From positions 434,001-498,000 of the forward strand of contig CAUWAG010000020.1 of the NCBI GenBank assembly GCA_963556695.1: a stretch of 64,000 nt of DNA, written 5' to 3'. The stretch is from Anthostomella pinea (lineage: Eukaryota > Ascomycota > Sordariomycetes > Xylariales > Xylariaceae). The first letter of the stretch is position 1; every line of letters begins with the position of its first letter. The position numbers were made by a program, and so were the translations under genes. Below are positions 35,961 through 46,929 of the stretch, piece by piece. The notes beneath the pieces are model-generated. The model did not search any database. It was not told where the DNA came from and was given only the letters and a program-made list of their open reading frames with translations.

Positions 35961-36061
35961 TAGTCAGTTAGATCTAATACGAATATAATCCCATGAATCT
36001 GGTTGGCAGCTTGAGCGTCTCGGAGCTGTCTCGTGATTATGGTAGTGGTATTCGAGTACCA

Positions 36062-36085
36062 GTGTGTGTGTGTGTGTGTGTGTGT
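36062..36085 (+). repeat. (GT)n microsatellite
   Basis: About twelve uninterrupted GT units between the TIR element and the RING-CH gene. Confidence 0.95.
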
Positions 36086-36666
36086 CTGGCCTTGTTGGAA
36101 CGTGCAGCAGTCAACACAGTTCCATGTCGAGGGAATCAGTCTGAGACCGCCGCGCATGTCAGCTTCGGGCGCGTGACTGGTGATAGGTCCACGATAACGC
36201 AGGCACCAACTCATTGAAACATCGTAGTCGTTAAAGAGCAGCAGTGACACGAAAGTTGACAGCCATGTGTATCCGTTGAAGGCCTGAGAAGAGCGCTCGG
36301 ACCACAACTTGACCTCAAGAGCAGTCAATTTACCAGTGCCAGGCGCAAACAGCTGTCACAACCACAACGAGCTGGCGGCCAATGATCTCATACCTCCAGT
36401 CACTCGGCTGTCGAAATAAAGCGGGGCACAATCCTCGAGCAGCCGCAGTGACGTATCCACCGAAGCGCCAGCTGGTTGGCATTATCGCTCCAGATACCAT
36501 CACCATTCACCATCTTGCGACACGACGAGCGACTTAGCGACATATGACAACTGATAGCAGTCCAGTTTGAACGATGACCTATATATAACATACCTTTCTA
36601 TTCCTACCAGTATCCCCGTACGGCCCCCTCCGAAGACCCCGCCAGGCCCTTGCCTTCGGTGGCATA

Positions 36667-37991
36667 ATGGCGTCCCCAATGCTGGCGTCCGACTCCGACA
36701 GTGCAACCAGCGACGCTGCTGATAACCGTAGCAGCGAGCCTTCGAGTTCTGAACCGACAGTTCGCATCTCCGACGTTCCACCGAACACCCGCAGGTGCTT
36801 TGTCTGCCTCGGCGACGAGCCCGAAGCCGCGTTACCGTCCGACTGGTCGACACCGTGCTCGTGCTCACTGGAAGGACACCAAGACTGCCTTCTCACATGG
36901 GTCGCCGACCTCGAAGCGCAGGCCAAAGATGTCAAGTGCCCCGTCTGCAAGTCTCCCATCGTAGTCACTGAGCGATGGGATCCCGCGATTCAGCTGAGCA
37001 ACTTCTTGAACCAGAAGTTCTCGAAATGGTCGCCGCGCATCATGCTGGGCTTCGTCGCCTCCGGAACCTTGGTCAGCAGTGCGATATACGGAGCGAAGGC
37101 CATAGACTGGTTTGCAGGACCTGAAGCTACGATGGCGTTTCTGTTCAAGCACGATGATTTGCCTTGGTCCCAGTTCCTGCGCCGATTTGACCCGCCGCGA
37201 ACTGAGCCACCCATCAACCTCCTGCACTTTAGTCTGCTACCCCTCATCGCGCCAGGCTTGATAGTCAACCGGATGAACGGCGTAGGGGAGGTTTTCACGA
37301 TACCCGCGTCGCTGGTGGCAAGCAAAGTCCCCCCGGCTTCAAATTTACTCGGCGCTAATCTACCCTTCCATAGTACGCTATGATCTTTAATCCCAACAAC
37401 GAGCTCCTCGCCTGGCCTCCTTCGCCCGATCGAGCCATGGCACTCTACCCTGCCCTCAAAGCGTCGTACTTTCATATCCACAGGGTGATTTCCACCAGGT
37501 TGGAAAAGGCCTGGACGGCGAGAGCTCTCCATGCTCGGGGGGATTCCGAGCATCCGGGAGTAGCACCAGCTGATGATGTCCAACCTGCAGCGCCTGAGGA
37601 CGAAAATCTTCTCGATTTCGAAATCGATATTCAGATTGGTGGCGGCGAGGAAGACGCACCGGCAGATGCTGGTGGGCAGCCCGCGCGGAGGGCAGTTGAC
37701 GCAACACGTCAAAATCCGGTGAACTTCATAGCCGGCGCATTACTGTGGCCTGGCGTTTCTTACGGCATGGGTGAACTCATGCGGACCTTGCTTCCTGCAC
37801 GTCTCATCACCAAGCCTGCCCATGGTCAGACGACTGGCCTCCTGCAGGAACGATGGGGACGAAGCTTAGTCGGCGGATGCCTCTTCGTCGTATTGAAGGA
37901 CGCCTTTTTCCTGTGGGTCAAATACCGGAAGGATATGAACCGGCCACACAGGAAGATCAAGAACTCGGAGAGACGGAACTTGCGTAACTAG
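36667..37991 (+). CDS. RING-CH (MARCH-type) membrane E3 ubiquitin ligase
   Basis: Membrane-anchored RING-variant ubiquitin ligase. Two exons, 36667-37314 and 37374-37991, give 421 residues; the intron donor is the weaker GTGGCA, but the join PASL/YAMIF keeps frame. The N-terminal RINGv domain (about 43-100) shows the C4HC3 pattern: CFVC, then CSCSLEGHQDC, then CPVC. Hydrophobic segments follow (IMLGFVASGTLVSSAIYG, LLHFSLLPLIAPGLIV, FIAGALLWPGVSYGMG, LVGGCLFVVLKDAFFLWV). An acidic linker separates the second and third segments. Likely acts on ER, Golgi or vacuolar membrane proteins; the target is unknown. Confidence 0.9.
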
Positions 37992-39099
37992 ATGAGACGC
38001 TGGCAGTTGCACCAGCATTCTGGCGTTTGGGATTAGTACGATAGGGACGGCATAGCAAGCGTGGATAGCATGAGGCTTTTGGAGGCTATGGACACGTTTT
38101 CAACACCAATGGTCCATCTTTGGCGGAGTTTGGGGGTGGTCTGTACAATACCATAGGGTTCATTGCATTGCTGGCATAATGTGGACAGACTCTGCGTGAG
38201 ACTGCATCCTGTTTTGGTTGTGCATGTTCTGTGCCTGAGACTCTCGAAGTGGGTAATGCTCGGGATACCCATACTAGTCTGGGCGTGATGGCCACCTTCA
38301 GACTACTTAGTCTTGAATCGACAGTAAACCCAGACGAGTACCCCTTTCTGGGAAATGGCAGAGAGGTCCAAAAGGGACTGAAATATCCACCGCAGCAGAT
38401 CTCCATAGTCTGTCAGGTTGACTTTTCGCAGTTGCATGAGGAAAATCAACAGGTTTTTCGGAGGTCTGTTACTTAGCCGCCCTAATAAGTACAGCCCTCT
38501 CTCCTCCCCCCTTTTTCCTTGGGTTAGCAGACTATCGTTGCAGCTTGTCTTTCTTTGCGTCAGCGATATACCCGAGGCCACCAGTCCATATCGGAATGCC
38601 CCCTTGTGCAAGACAGATTCCCTCCCACCGAAGCCGGCGGTCAGATGTTCATCGGCCTTTCTTCACATGCTTAACTAGGCTGCCTGCGTCCTTATCAGCC
38701 AAAACGATGGGGAAGCCCAGGTGCGGCATTGGAACGGCTGGGCAAGCAGCAGGTCATTGAGTTCCTAATGTGATCGCGGGTCTGCCTCGCCTTGCATTTT
38801 ATCTGGTACTTTGCTAGCGGTGGCTTATCCGCTAGATTCACGGACTACGGGTTGATTATTTAGCTTGCTCCCTCCTTCTTGGCGATACTACAGCAGCTCT
38901 GGTGCATGGAAGGAAAGTGGTCGAATATGGAATGTAGCATACCCTGTCACTCGCGCATACTTCAAGTGCTCGCAGATGGCCTTGAAACGTTCATATGAAA
39001 CAGTAACTTGCATTTCTGGCACACGAGGCCAACTATCAAGATGTAGCCGAAAGGGACCTACGGTGCTGAGAACTTTAACACCCGTTACAGAGACCAAGC
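37992..39099. other. Convergent intergenic region
   Basis: About 1.1 kb between the 3' ends of the RING-CH ligase and the AAA ATPase. Open frames on both strands are short and overlapping, with no domain. No gene supported. Confidence 0.45.
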
Positions 39100-41892
39100 C
39101 TACTCGAACCGTCCTTCTCGATGGAACGTACTGCGCAACGGCAGATCCGCATCATAGCCCTTCGTCTCCATCATGTGTTTATCGAAGCTCACTGTACTCA
39201 TCTGAACTTTCTCAAACAATCCACGGTCCAGCACGGGCGCCGCGGGGCCCTGCTGGCCGCGGCTGTGCGCCGCCTCGGTGCCGAGCGTGTAGTTGTGGTG
39301 CGCCAGACTGGACGCGATCTGGAACGCGTTCCTGATCTGGCGACCGTTCCAGCACCCGGTGGACCGCGCGTTCTCCTCGAAGTGGCGGCCGGCAAAGTCG
39401 AGGATCTCGGCGTCGCGGATGGCCAACGGCGGCTCGCCCGTCATCTCGTGGCGCTGGGTCTCGATCTCGCGCAGCTTGGCGATGTTGAGGCGGAAGATGT
39501 CGCGCGTCTGCGTCTTGTCCAGCGGCGGGTAGTACAGCGACATGTGGATGCGCGACTTGAAGGCCTCGTCGATGGTGCCGACGCGGTTGGTGGTCAGGAA
39601 CAGCAGGCCGTTGTAGTACTCGAGCACGCGCAGGAAGACGGACACCAGCGCGTTGCGCTTCATGTCGAGCTTGGACCGCTGCGAGAGGAACACGTCCGCC
39701 TCGTCGAGGAGGAGCACACAGTCCCAGAGGTGCGCCAGTCGGAAGACGTTGGAGAGAGATGACTCGACCTCGGATGGGGTCAGGCCGAGGTCACCACATG
39801 TGATTACGAACAGAGGCTTGCGGTACTCCATGGCTACCGCCTCGGCAGTCGCCGTCTTACCTACACCGGGAACACCGTGCAGCAGCACCACGAGACCACG
39901 ACCTTTATTCTGTATTAAATCCTGGCTAGGGCCTTCCGTCGACATATCGACGTAGCGGCGCTCGAGGTCCTTCTTCTGGAAGTGCGAAGCGACCAGGCCG
40001 CGGACAATGTCCTTGTAGTCTTTGAGGATTTTCAAATTCTCAAATACGCCGTCCTGGCGGCGGATGGGCTTTAGGAAGTTGATGTTGACGGGCAGGAACC
40101 TGCGCTCTCGGAGGGCATACGCGAACATACGCTTGGGCAGCAGAACTAAATCTTCGTCGCGCAGGTCCATGAGCTGGGGTTTGATGTCGTAGGTACGATT
40201 CCCCTTCGTGCGCTGGCGGAGGAAGGTGTCCGCGTTCAGGTTCTCGCGGCGCTGCCACATCTCAACGCCGTCCGTCTTCTGGACGATTTCAGTCTGCGCG
40301 TACGCAAGCGACTGGCGCGATCCGTCGAACCACTGCTGGATCTTCATGTCGTCGTCCTCGGCGTCGCAGCGGATGCCCTTGTTCGCCGTCAGGCGGTGGA
40401 AGTTGGGCCGCCAGTCCGGGTTCTTCTGCATAGCTTCGGCTAGATCAACTATCACGTCCGACTCGACAAATTCGGGATGTCGCATCAGTTCCCCGGCCTC
40501 GTCGCGAAGGATCTCGTCCTCGGCTTTGTCCGTGTCGTATGGCGGTGTCCGGGTGAGCGTCCAGGCGTTGTATGCCTGATGGCGATCAGTCAGGAATTTC
40601 TGAAAGCTGCGGCCCTGCGACTTGAGCGACTCCAGCAGCTGGTTGTGGTCGTGTCGGTAACGGATAGGGAAGACCTCCAGAGACTCGATGAGACGCTCTC
40701 CCGGGAAGGAATCAAGCTCGAACTTGTGGCGGACTGCGCCATAGTTGTTTCCATCGTGGTCGATGTAGTAGGCGAATATGGTAAATTTGGCCTTCTTGTC
40801 TTGCTGCATTTCATCCGCGAAAAACTCCCAACCGGACGATGGGTAAGCTATCTCTGGCTCGGGGATCTCGGTGCGGTAGATACGCCAGACCTCGTGGTAG
40901 CGGCCGGTCGTCTCGCCTGCTGCAGGCATGTAGATCAGGTCGCCGACGCGGAACAGTGACCAGAGGTCATCGAACCTGACTCTGTCGGCTTCCGTGCCGT
41001 CATATTGGTTGTACAGGGGCATCACCTCCTTGTCAATGAAGTTGACGTAGCACCGCATGTCACGGAGAGCCTCGGTGCTGTCCATGATGCCGTCCAAGTC
41101 TTCGGCGTTGGAGTCGACCGACATGATGGACTCAACGTCATCATCCTCGTCCTTTGCCTCAGGGTTAGATTCCTTGTCCTTGGCAGACGGCTCATCCACG
41201 ATCTCGAGTTCTTCGGGGGTATCATTGACTTTTTCGGACTCGATGTCGTCCAACTCCTCGATGTCACCCCACTTCTCCTCCAAAGTGGCGAGGATCTCTT
41301 TCATCTTGGGCTGGAAGTAGACTAGAGATTGGAATGGTCTGACGAATGTCCGGGGTGTAGACCTCTGCTCGGTATCATTGAGCAACGACGTGAGATGTCC
41401 CAGGACAGGCTGCGACTGGACACGAATCCGCTGGATGTCGGTCTCATTCGTCTGCCCGGCCTCGGCTCTCTTCTCTCGTCGAACCCTATCCTCAGCATCC
41501 CTCTTGGGCTGAGGAGTACGAGCACTCGTCTTCACACTGTCGTAGCCGAGCATGTAACTCTGGCGCAGACGAGCGAGGTCCTCCTTGCGGCGAAATGCCT
41601 GTTCACGTCGGATCTGGCCCTGGAGGCTAGGCCCGGACATGAGGACCTCGACAGCATAGTCGGGCTCGTCGACATCGTGGAAGCGGTTCTTGAAGTTCTC
41701 GAAGTTGCACTTGCGTACCGTGGGAATCTTGGGTCGCCATTTGGCCTCAGTGCGGCGGCGGTCAGCCAGGATCTCCTGGCGTCGCTCTGCCTCTCTCCGT
41801 GCGGCCATGAAGTCTGGGTCATGGGCTCCATGGTGACGTTGGCGCGGTGGCTGGGCACGGCCGCCTCTCGTGTTGCGCTTTCCTCTAGCCAT
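39100..41892 (-). CDS. AAA-type ATPase with long N-terminal region
   Basis: Single-exon AAA+ ATPase of 930 residues, of the fungal type with a large N-terminal domain and one C-terminal ATPase module. The start at 41892 (MARGKRNTRGGRAQ) is preferred; an in-frame Met 47 codons upstream lies in leader-like sequence. Walker A GVPGVGKTATAEA is at about 668-680, Walker B CVLLLDEADVFLSQRS at about 720-735, sensor-1 LTTNRVGT follows, and an arginine-finger-type FKSRIHMSL comes after that. The N-terminal two thirds hold an Arg-rich start, an acidic stretch (about 255-310) and a region with FIDKEVMPLYNQYDG and IFAYYIDHDGNNYG like other fungal uncharacterised members (DUF7025-type). The remodelling substrate is unknown. 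Confidence 0.92.
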   Translation of the reverse strand: MARGKRNTRGGRAQPPRQRHHGAHDPDFMAARREAERRQEILADRRRTEAKWRPKIPTVRKCNFENFKNRFHDVDEPDYAVEVLMSGPSLQGQIRREQAFRRKEDLARLRQSYMLGYDSVKTSARTPQPKRDAEDRVRREKRAEAGQTNETDIQRIRVQSQPVLGHLTSLLNDTEQRSTPRTFVRPFQSLVYFQPKMKEILATLEEKWGDIEELDDIESEKVNDTPEELEIVDEPSAKDKESNPEAKDEDDDVESIMSVDSNAEDLDGIMDSTEALRDMRCYVNFIDKEVMPLYNQYDGTEADRVRFDDLWSLFRVGDLIYMPAAGETTGRYHEVWRIYRTEIPEPEIAYPSSGWEFFADEMQQDKKAKFTIFAYYIDHDGNNYGAVRHKFELDSFPGERLIESLEVFPIRYRHDHNQLLESLKSQGRSFQKFLTDRHQAYNAWTLTRTPPYDTDKAEDEILRDEAGELMRHPEFVESDVIVDLAEAMQKNPDWRPNFHRLTANKGIRCDAEDDDMKIQQWFDGSRQSLAYAQTEIVQKTDGVEMWQRRENLNADTFLRQRTKGNRTYDIKPQLMDLRDEDLVLLPKRMFAYALRERRFLPVNINFLKPIRRQDGVFENLKILKDYKDIVRGLVASHFQKKDLERRYVDMSTEGPSQDLIQNKGRGLVVLLHGVPGVGKTATAEAVAMEYRKPLFVITCGDLGLTPSEVESSLSNVFRLAHLWDCVLLLDEADVFLSQRSKLDMKRNALVSVFLRVLEYYNGLLFLTTNRVGTIDEAFKSRIHMSLYYPPLDKTQTRDIFRLNIAKLREIETQRHEMTGEPPLAIRDAEILDFAGRHFEENARSTGCWNGRQIRNAFQIASSLAHHNYTLGTEAAHSRGQQGPAAPVLDRGLFEKVQMSTVSFDKHMMETKGYDADLPLRSTFHREGRFE

Positions 41893-42955
41893 TGTAGTGG
41901 TTTGAGATGGGGTTGGAGGAGGTACAGTCTGGGGTGAATCCACGATAGGATCTGGCAAGGCAGAGAGAGTATAGGATGCAGTGACACAAGTGATGAGTGA
42001 AACTGGATGAAGAGCTTGAGCGATATTCACCAAGAAGGATGGCTTTCGTCGTCATATATATCCTACCCACATCCCACACATCCAAACTATGGGTCTGTAT
42101 GGTGAGGCAACCGTGGCCAGGCGCCCGCCGGGGAAGCATATGGCGGCAGGCCCATCTGAGCCCATCCTGATCCTCCAGCTGCAACTCAGGGGCTAAGATA
42201 GGGCTGAGTCACACGGCAGGGACCAAGGAGACGCTGGCAGCTTATCGTCGACCAATCATGGGCGTCTGTTCGCCACCGATAAGGCATAGTGGCGAGCTGC
42301 AGCTGTCGGCTTGTCAGCACTAGCCACCCGTGCCACCTAGGCTCAGCCAACCGTCCCCTCACAGCTGCCTTCGCCTAACGGAGTATGCGTCCAGGCAACA
42401 ACAGGCAGCAGCTTCAAGCATCATTTTGACCGTTAAGTCTGACTTCTGATTGCTCACAAGTCCTAGTCCACTTATGCGGGCTGCTGGCTTCGCAGAGTGG
42501 AGCGATAGTGTGGGGAAGGAGGACTGCATCCATGTATCTCTCAGCTATCCCTGTGTTTGAGGGGCTCAGGAGTCAGGCCTCCGCTTCGAATGCCATATTC
42601 CCGCGTCTGCCTCGCAACCCCGAATATATCGTCATACGTGCAGATATCTGCCTCGTTCCAGATGGACGGCCTACATCTGGGGCGCGGCATTGTGGCTTTA
42701 GGAGGGGGTTTTTCCATGTCGTGTCCACTGAGGTGCCGCCATGCCACCCGCGGAAGTACATTTTGACATAGAAGCCGCGGCCATAACGCCTGAGCCATCC
42801 TATTTAGGGCTGGCTGGTTCGTAGTCATGTCGGATGCATAGGTAGGCGTTGATATCCGGCCTGCCTCTTTGGGGAAGTGGTACTGTTGCTGAGTGAGTCG
42901 TGAGTCATTGAGAGACCTTATCCACTGAAAGCGTCTCCCTTCTTTCTGACCAGCA
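41893..42955. other. Upstream region of the AAA ATPase
   Basis: About 1 kb with no supportable gene. A 140-codon minus frame at 42541-42963 overlaps the solo LTR edge and has no domain. Confidence 0.4.
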
Positions 42956-43116
42956 TGTGACAATCAGGCCTGCAGCTGCGCTGGCCAGGGCTGATGGGAT
43001 GAAATATCTTAGATTCAACGATATCTAAGGAAGAAGAGGCAATGTCGGAAAAGAAAGGGGAAGCTAGGGATATATATGTACATAAATATGTGGAGGTATT
43101 ATGTAATACCGTAACA
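42956..43116. mobile_element. Solo LTR, copy 2
   Basis: A 161-bp segment, TGTGACAATC...ACCGTAACA, flanked by the 5-bp direct repeat CAGCA (42951-42955 and 43117-43121). It differs from copy 1 (23255-23414) by one extra T and two A/G differences. A different target duplication shows an independent insertion. No internal element is left. Confidence 0.9.
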
Positions 43117-43522
43117 CAGCATGATTAGGCGAACCAGCTTCCTTCTCTGCTCAAGTATCGTTGTTTCTTGGTGGATGACTCGACCGGCGATGAGTCAATA
43201 TACAGTTCTGGCTACTGTTTTTTCTTCTTTGGTAGGGTTCGAGGCTAGATAATATCAGTTCAGTTCAAGACTTAGAACAGATCCCGAAACCAGCCAAGCT
43301 GTTCATGTGCCATTTCAAATAAAGCGAGGAAACCCGCTTTCCTGCTTTGCTTTCTTGCACATCGTCAGACATGTCAAAGGAATGTAAAATCCCTTGAACT
43401 GGAGCGGACCTGCTTGTTGCACAAGAAACCCCTATCACCTATCTTCATCGAGCCCATTTAGAGATAATGGTCTCCTTCTCGTCTCTTTCTCGGTCAATTA
43501 GACACGTCAGTGCCTTCCATGG
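43117..43522. other. Intergenic gap between solo LTR and MITE
   Basis: About 400 bp. No gene or repeat seen. Confidence 0.4.
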
Positions 43523-43806
43523 TACACTCAGCCCTTATAAGTCTCAATACACACATATTGATAAGATTCCAGATCACCCGTAAAGAATTTAAATACTGGA
43601 ATAAGCATACACGAATAAGCATACACGAATAAGCATACACGAATAAGCATACACGAATAAGCATACACGAATAAGCATACACGAATAAGCAGCTCTGCTA
43701 TTATACTACACTTTACGCTTATGCTACTGTGCTTGTTCCAATTACCATAGATGTACTATTGTTTTCTGGACTGCTGGTGTGTGGAGACTCATGAGGGTTC
43801 AGTGTA
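43523..43806 (+). mobile_element. Small TA-flanked repeat, copy A, with minisatellite expansion
   Basis: Starts TACACTCAGCCCTTA and ends GGGTTCAGTGTA, so its ends form an imperfect inverted repeat (TACACT, then 4 of 6 following bases match) bounded by TA. Copy B (54215-54431, opposite strand) shares the order of many blocks, including GATAAGAxTCCAGATCACCCGT, AAGCAGCTCTG and GGAGACT. The family looks like a miniature transposon. Copy A is longer because of the 14-bp array inside it. Confidence 0.7.
43600..43690 (+). repeat. 14-bp minisatellite, 6.5 copies
   Basis: Six perfect units of AATAAGCATACACG followed by a half unit AATAAGC. The array is internal to repeat copy A; the other copy of that element has only one diverged unit at this point, so the array expanded after insertion. 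Zero divergence among units suggests recent or ongoing slippage. Confidence 0.95.
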
Positions 43807-44474
43807 TCTCTGCGTGCTCCCACATAACATGGAATAGGATCCAGCACGAATTGCTCACGGCGGGAAAAGGCGTCTCGCTCAGCAAGAGATCTCGCTGATT
43901 GATGATCTATCTAGAAGCCGGATTCATCAAGACGGTTGGTCCTCTATTATAAGTGTTCTGGGGTCGCCGCCCCGTACAGCTCGCTGCTTCTAGTCCTTCA
44001 TCAGCAACAGGTCTCCTCGACCTTATCTACAATGGTACAAAAAACGGAGTCCGTCATCATCAAGTGTATTCCTCCGGGATCCTCTGATCTGTCCTTCCAG
44101 CCGACGTGCGTATCAGATAGTACTTTCATGGTGAGTTGATTGGGATGAATGATTGCCCCATGCGAGACAGCGAGAGCTCTTGGAAACCTGATCGAACATG
44201 CCCATCGGATGGGTTACTCAAGACTTCGGCTTGCGGAGGGTCGCGAGCAAGTCTACCATTCCGAAGGCTATAGTCATACCAATCGCATCGACTTGAATAA
44301 GTCGAAGGGGAGACTTTCCGATAAAATGGTCTGGTCCGCCGGTTTCCAGCCCTCGCGGGTAGAAGACCTAGGAGCGTTGCTGTGGCCCGTCCATTCAGTT
44401 TCACCATCGAGGTCGTTCTTCTTCATCTGCCCTGCTTGTAGTATACCCGACTCAATTACCGAATTTAATTCGTC
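43807..44474. other. Region of uncertain coding content
   Basis: Open frames of 67-109 codons exist on both strands, none with a domain. A plus-strand frame from 44032 (MVQKTESVIIKCIPP) ends at a possible GTGAGT donor near 44131, but I could not find a convincing downstream exon. Confidence 0.3.
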
Positions 44475-45040
44475 CTAGGATTCAGAGCCGGTCAAATCGG
44501 ATGCTTGCGAATGGCAAACAAGGTTGAGGCGAGCATGACCCTCTACCGCGAACATTGCGGTTGCTGGGGTTAGCTTCGGCCTAAGGTTATTTGCCGCATT
44601 GGGAAATCTCTCCGCGCAAGGTGTCTTTTTCTGGTCCGAGACTGTATCGCAGCTGGAGAACGAGTGCCATAAGGGTTGCCACTCTGGGACCCCAATTTCT
44701 GCCCCAAGTCCTTGACGAATTTCCGCAACGATACCCGCCGCATTCTTTTTTTCAAGGCGGCCGTTGTAACGAGCTTTTATGTCGTTGAAGACACGCCCAA
44801 TAGTCTCCATATCTAGTGAGGTATAGATAGCTCTCGAGTTTCTGTCCATTGTTCTTTGTGGTGGGATCCGGCGACCCGGATCGGAGATGATGGATAATAC
44901 TCATCGCATGGATTCACAGTGTATGCGGTTTCGAGGAACGCTATCAGATCGCTTTTGTATAAAGGGGACGTCTGGACTGGTTCGGTGCTTTTGGAGTTCG
45001 AACAGTGGGCAAGGTTTGTAGACTCGGGATGGTCGGCCAT
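44475..45040 (-). other. Possible broken hypothetical gene
   Basis: Two minus-strand open frames with coding-like composition overlap: 44813-45040 (starts MADHPESTNLAHCS, contains KSDLIAFLETAYTVNPCDEY) and 44475-44849 (contains ETIGRVFNDIKARYNGRLEK). They lie in different frames and no GT-AG intron joins them in frame, so this is either a frameshifted gene or two unrelated frames. No family recognised. Confidence 0.3.
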
Positions 45041-45169
45041 TTCTGCGTTCTATTGATTACTAAGTAAAAGTATGAGGGATGGGTACGCTTCCCGGGAATA
45101 TATTGCTTTGCTGGGGGCCGAAGTCTGGGGTATCTGGATTTGTTTGTTATGTTTGTTTGTTTGTTTGTT

Positions 45170-45308
45170 TTGTATTTAACGTGGGGGGTAGCTCCTCAGT
45201 AGTGCAGACCACGCCTCCCAGAGCCTCTGCATCGCAGGGTTGTGGAGGTCTCAAGAAAATAAGTACAGTCAGTCCCGCTCACGGGCCCATCCCCGTTGTT
45301 GCGGCGGT
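45170..45308 (+). repeat. Diverged duplicated segment, copy 1
   Basis: Alignable by eye with 56510-56641: shared TTGTATTTAxCGTGGG, ACCACGCCTCCCAG, a block with GCA..GCA.GGTTGT.GAGGT, and a final TGT.GCGGT. Translation in one frame gives QTTPPRASASQGCGG against QTTPPSAIATQGCRG, so the similarity is at least as good at the protein level. A GTTT simple repeat precedes it (45141-45170). Confidence 0.65.
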
Positions 45309-45710
45309 ATGACCTTGGGGTCATCCATCTGGTCCTTCAAAAACAGCTATCTATCGGAGACAGATTGTTAAAAAGAACTTGCTTTTCTCCACGAATTTTG
45401 CCCATTCTATGCTCCTCTCCCCTAAGTATTATAAACAGGCTATCCTAGGCGAGTACCTAGGCAATAACCGATTTTTTCCTAACCTCTTACAAAAGAAAAT
45501 ATATTATGGTGTTTTCTTTTCACCATAGCTGCAATGGTTGTTCGAGTCTGTATGCCCAAAGCGTTCGTGGTATCTGGCAAAGTCGCCATGTCCAGATCTG
45601 GCTGCTAGAAGTCTGTGTAGAGTGCTCCTCTTAAAGGATATAAGGCCTCTTTTAGTTACTGCATGTAAGTATACTTCTTGATATCTAGGTTCTGGTTGGT
45701 CTTTCTACCA

Positions 45711-46715
45711 TTAGTTGAACTCTTTCTTGCCCTTTCTCTTGAGATCTCTCTTGACCCAAGAGATTATAGGAAGGTTGATCATGTCTGTTTTTAGTATAGC
45801 ACCCTCTTTTGCTAATATATCGGCAGCTTCGTTACTATCAATATCTCTGTGTCCAGGAATCCACTTGACGGTCACTCCAGGAGTGTGTACTGTGGCGAGT
45901 TCTTGGAATCGCAGAAAAATTTTCTGTGATGTCTCGGGTGGAGTCCCATTGAGCCCATCCACCATTGATGTGTTGTCCAGGCAGACATATAGCTGTTTTC
46001 CTTGTCCAATTGCCCTGGCTGCTGCAAGACCTTGGAGAGCACCATGGACTTCAGCATCCATTACTTCTGCTTGTAGAAGTCTGCCCCTTTCCCGGTATAC
46101 TTCTTGTGTAGTGCCGCCTTTCCTGATGGTATAGCCCCATCCAGTGCAGGTTGTGCCTTGGTCGTCCAATTGTGATCCATCTGAATAGATGACAAGGTCA
46201 GTGTTCGCATTTCTTTCCTATAGCCATTGCTTGAAGAGCTCTATTTCTTTGTCTTTGTCTTGACGGACTGGGGGCTTCTTCCATAATGGCTTGGTGAGTA
46301 TTGGTCTCTGGAAGTCAGGGATTAGTTAGAAGCTCCTTTGTAGCCTTGTTGGTTCTTTGTGAGCTTGTATTTGGAGCCTGCTAACAAGAGGGTGTCTCTA
46401 GTCTACTCGTCCGAGTCGGAGGCCGTGACGTCTTCTTATTGACTCTGTAAGAATTCCTGCTGGAGGAATCTGTAATTCAAAGTGTAGGATATGTCCAGGG
46501 TGTGTTTTCCAGACTGGCAAGATAGCTCTGATTGCCGTTCGTAGTACAGTATCTATCGTTCTAAGAAGCCCTTTAATGCGACATGCTGATGTCCCACCTA
46601 AGCTCCCAATTTTTTCTATTCCTGGGTACCAGGCCTGCAGGCCATGTGTAAGAATAGGAATAACACAAGTTTTCATAGCCCTCTTGGTTGACTTTACTGG
46701 AAGTCCTTTGACTGT
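45711..46715 (-). pseudogene. LINE ORF2, 3' part: RT thumb and RNase H
   Basis: Continuation of ORF2 on the 3' side of the hAT insertion. It includes the RT C-terminal segment ILTHGLQAWYPG and an RNase H domain with YSDGS, the Glu of MDAEVHGAL, the Asp of LYVCLDNTSMV and WIPGHRDIDSNEAAD. Three in-frame stops (46398-46400, 46326-46328 and 46218-46220) interrupt it; no frameshift. The reading frame joins the 5' part exactly when the hAT and one target duplication are removed. Confidence 0.85.
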
Positions 46716-46929
46716 GTTGTATACAAGGGTCAAATCAATTACACGCTAGTCCACTGGTGTACACGCTAGTGGAGCACTTTGGCGTACATCCACTGGAGCT
46801 GAAGGGGTCATCCATTACATTCAAGGCTTAGTGTAATTGACGTAATGGACGAGTGTATGACAGTGGATGAAATATGGGCTCTGATTAGTCCAAAAATCTA
46901 AGAGCCCCGTTTTTTACAAAAAAAAAAAT

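Noticed and set aside
43600..43690. Regularly repeated 14-bp units that could suggest a CRISPR-like array
   Set aside because: There are no spacers; the units are directly tandem, and the genome is fungal.
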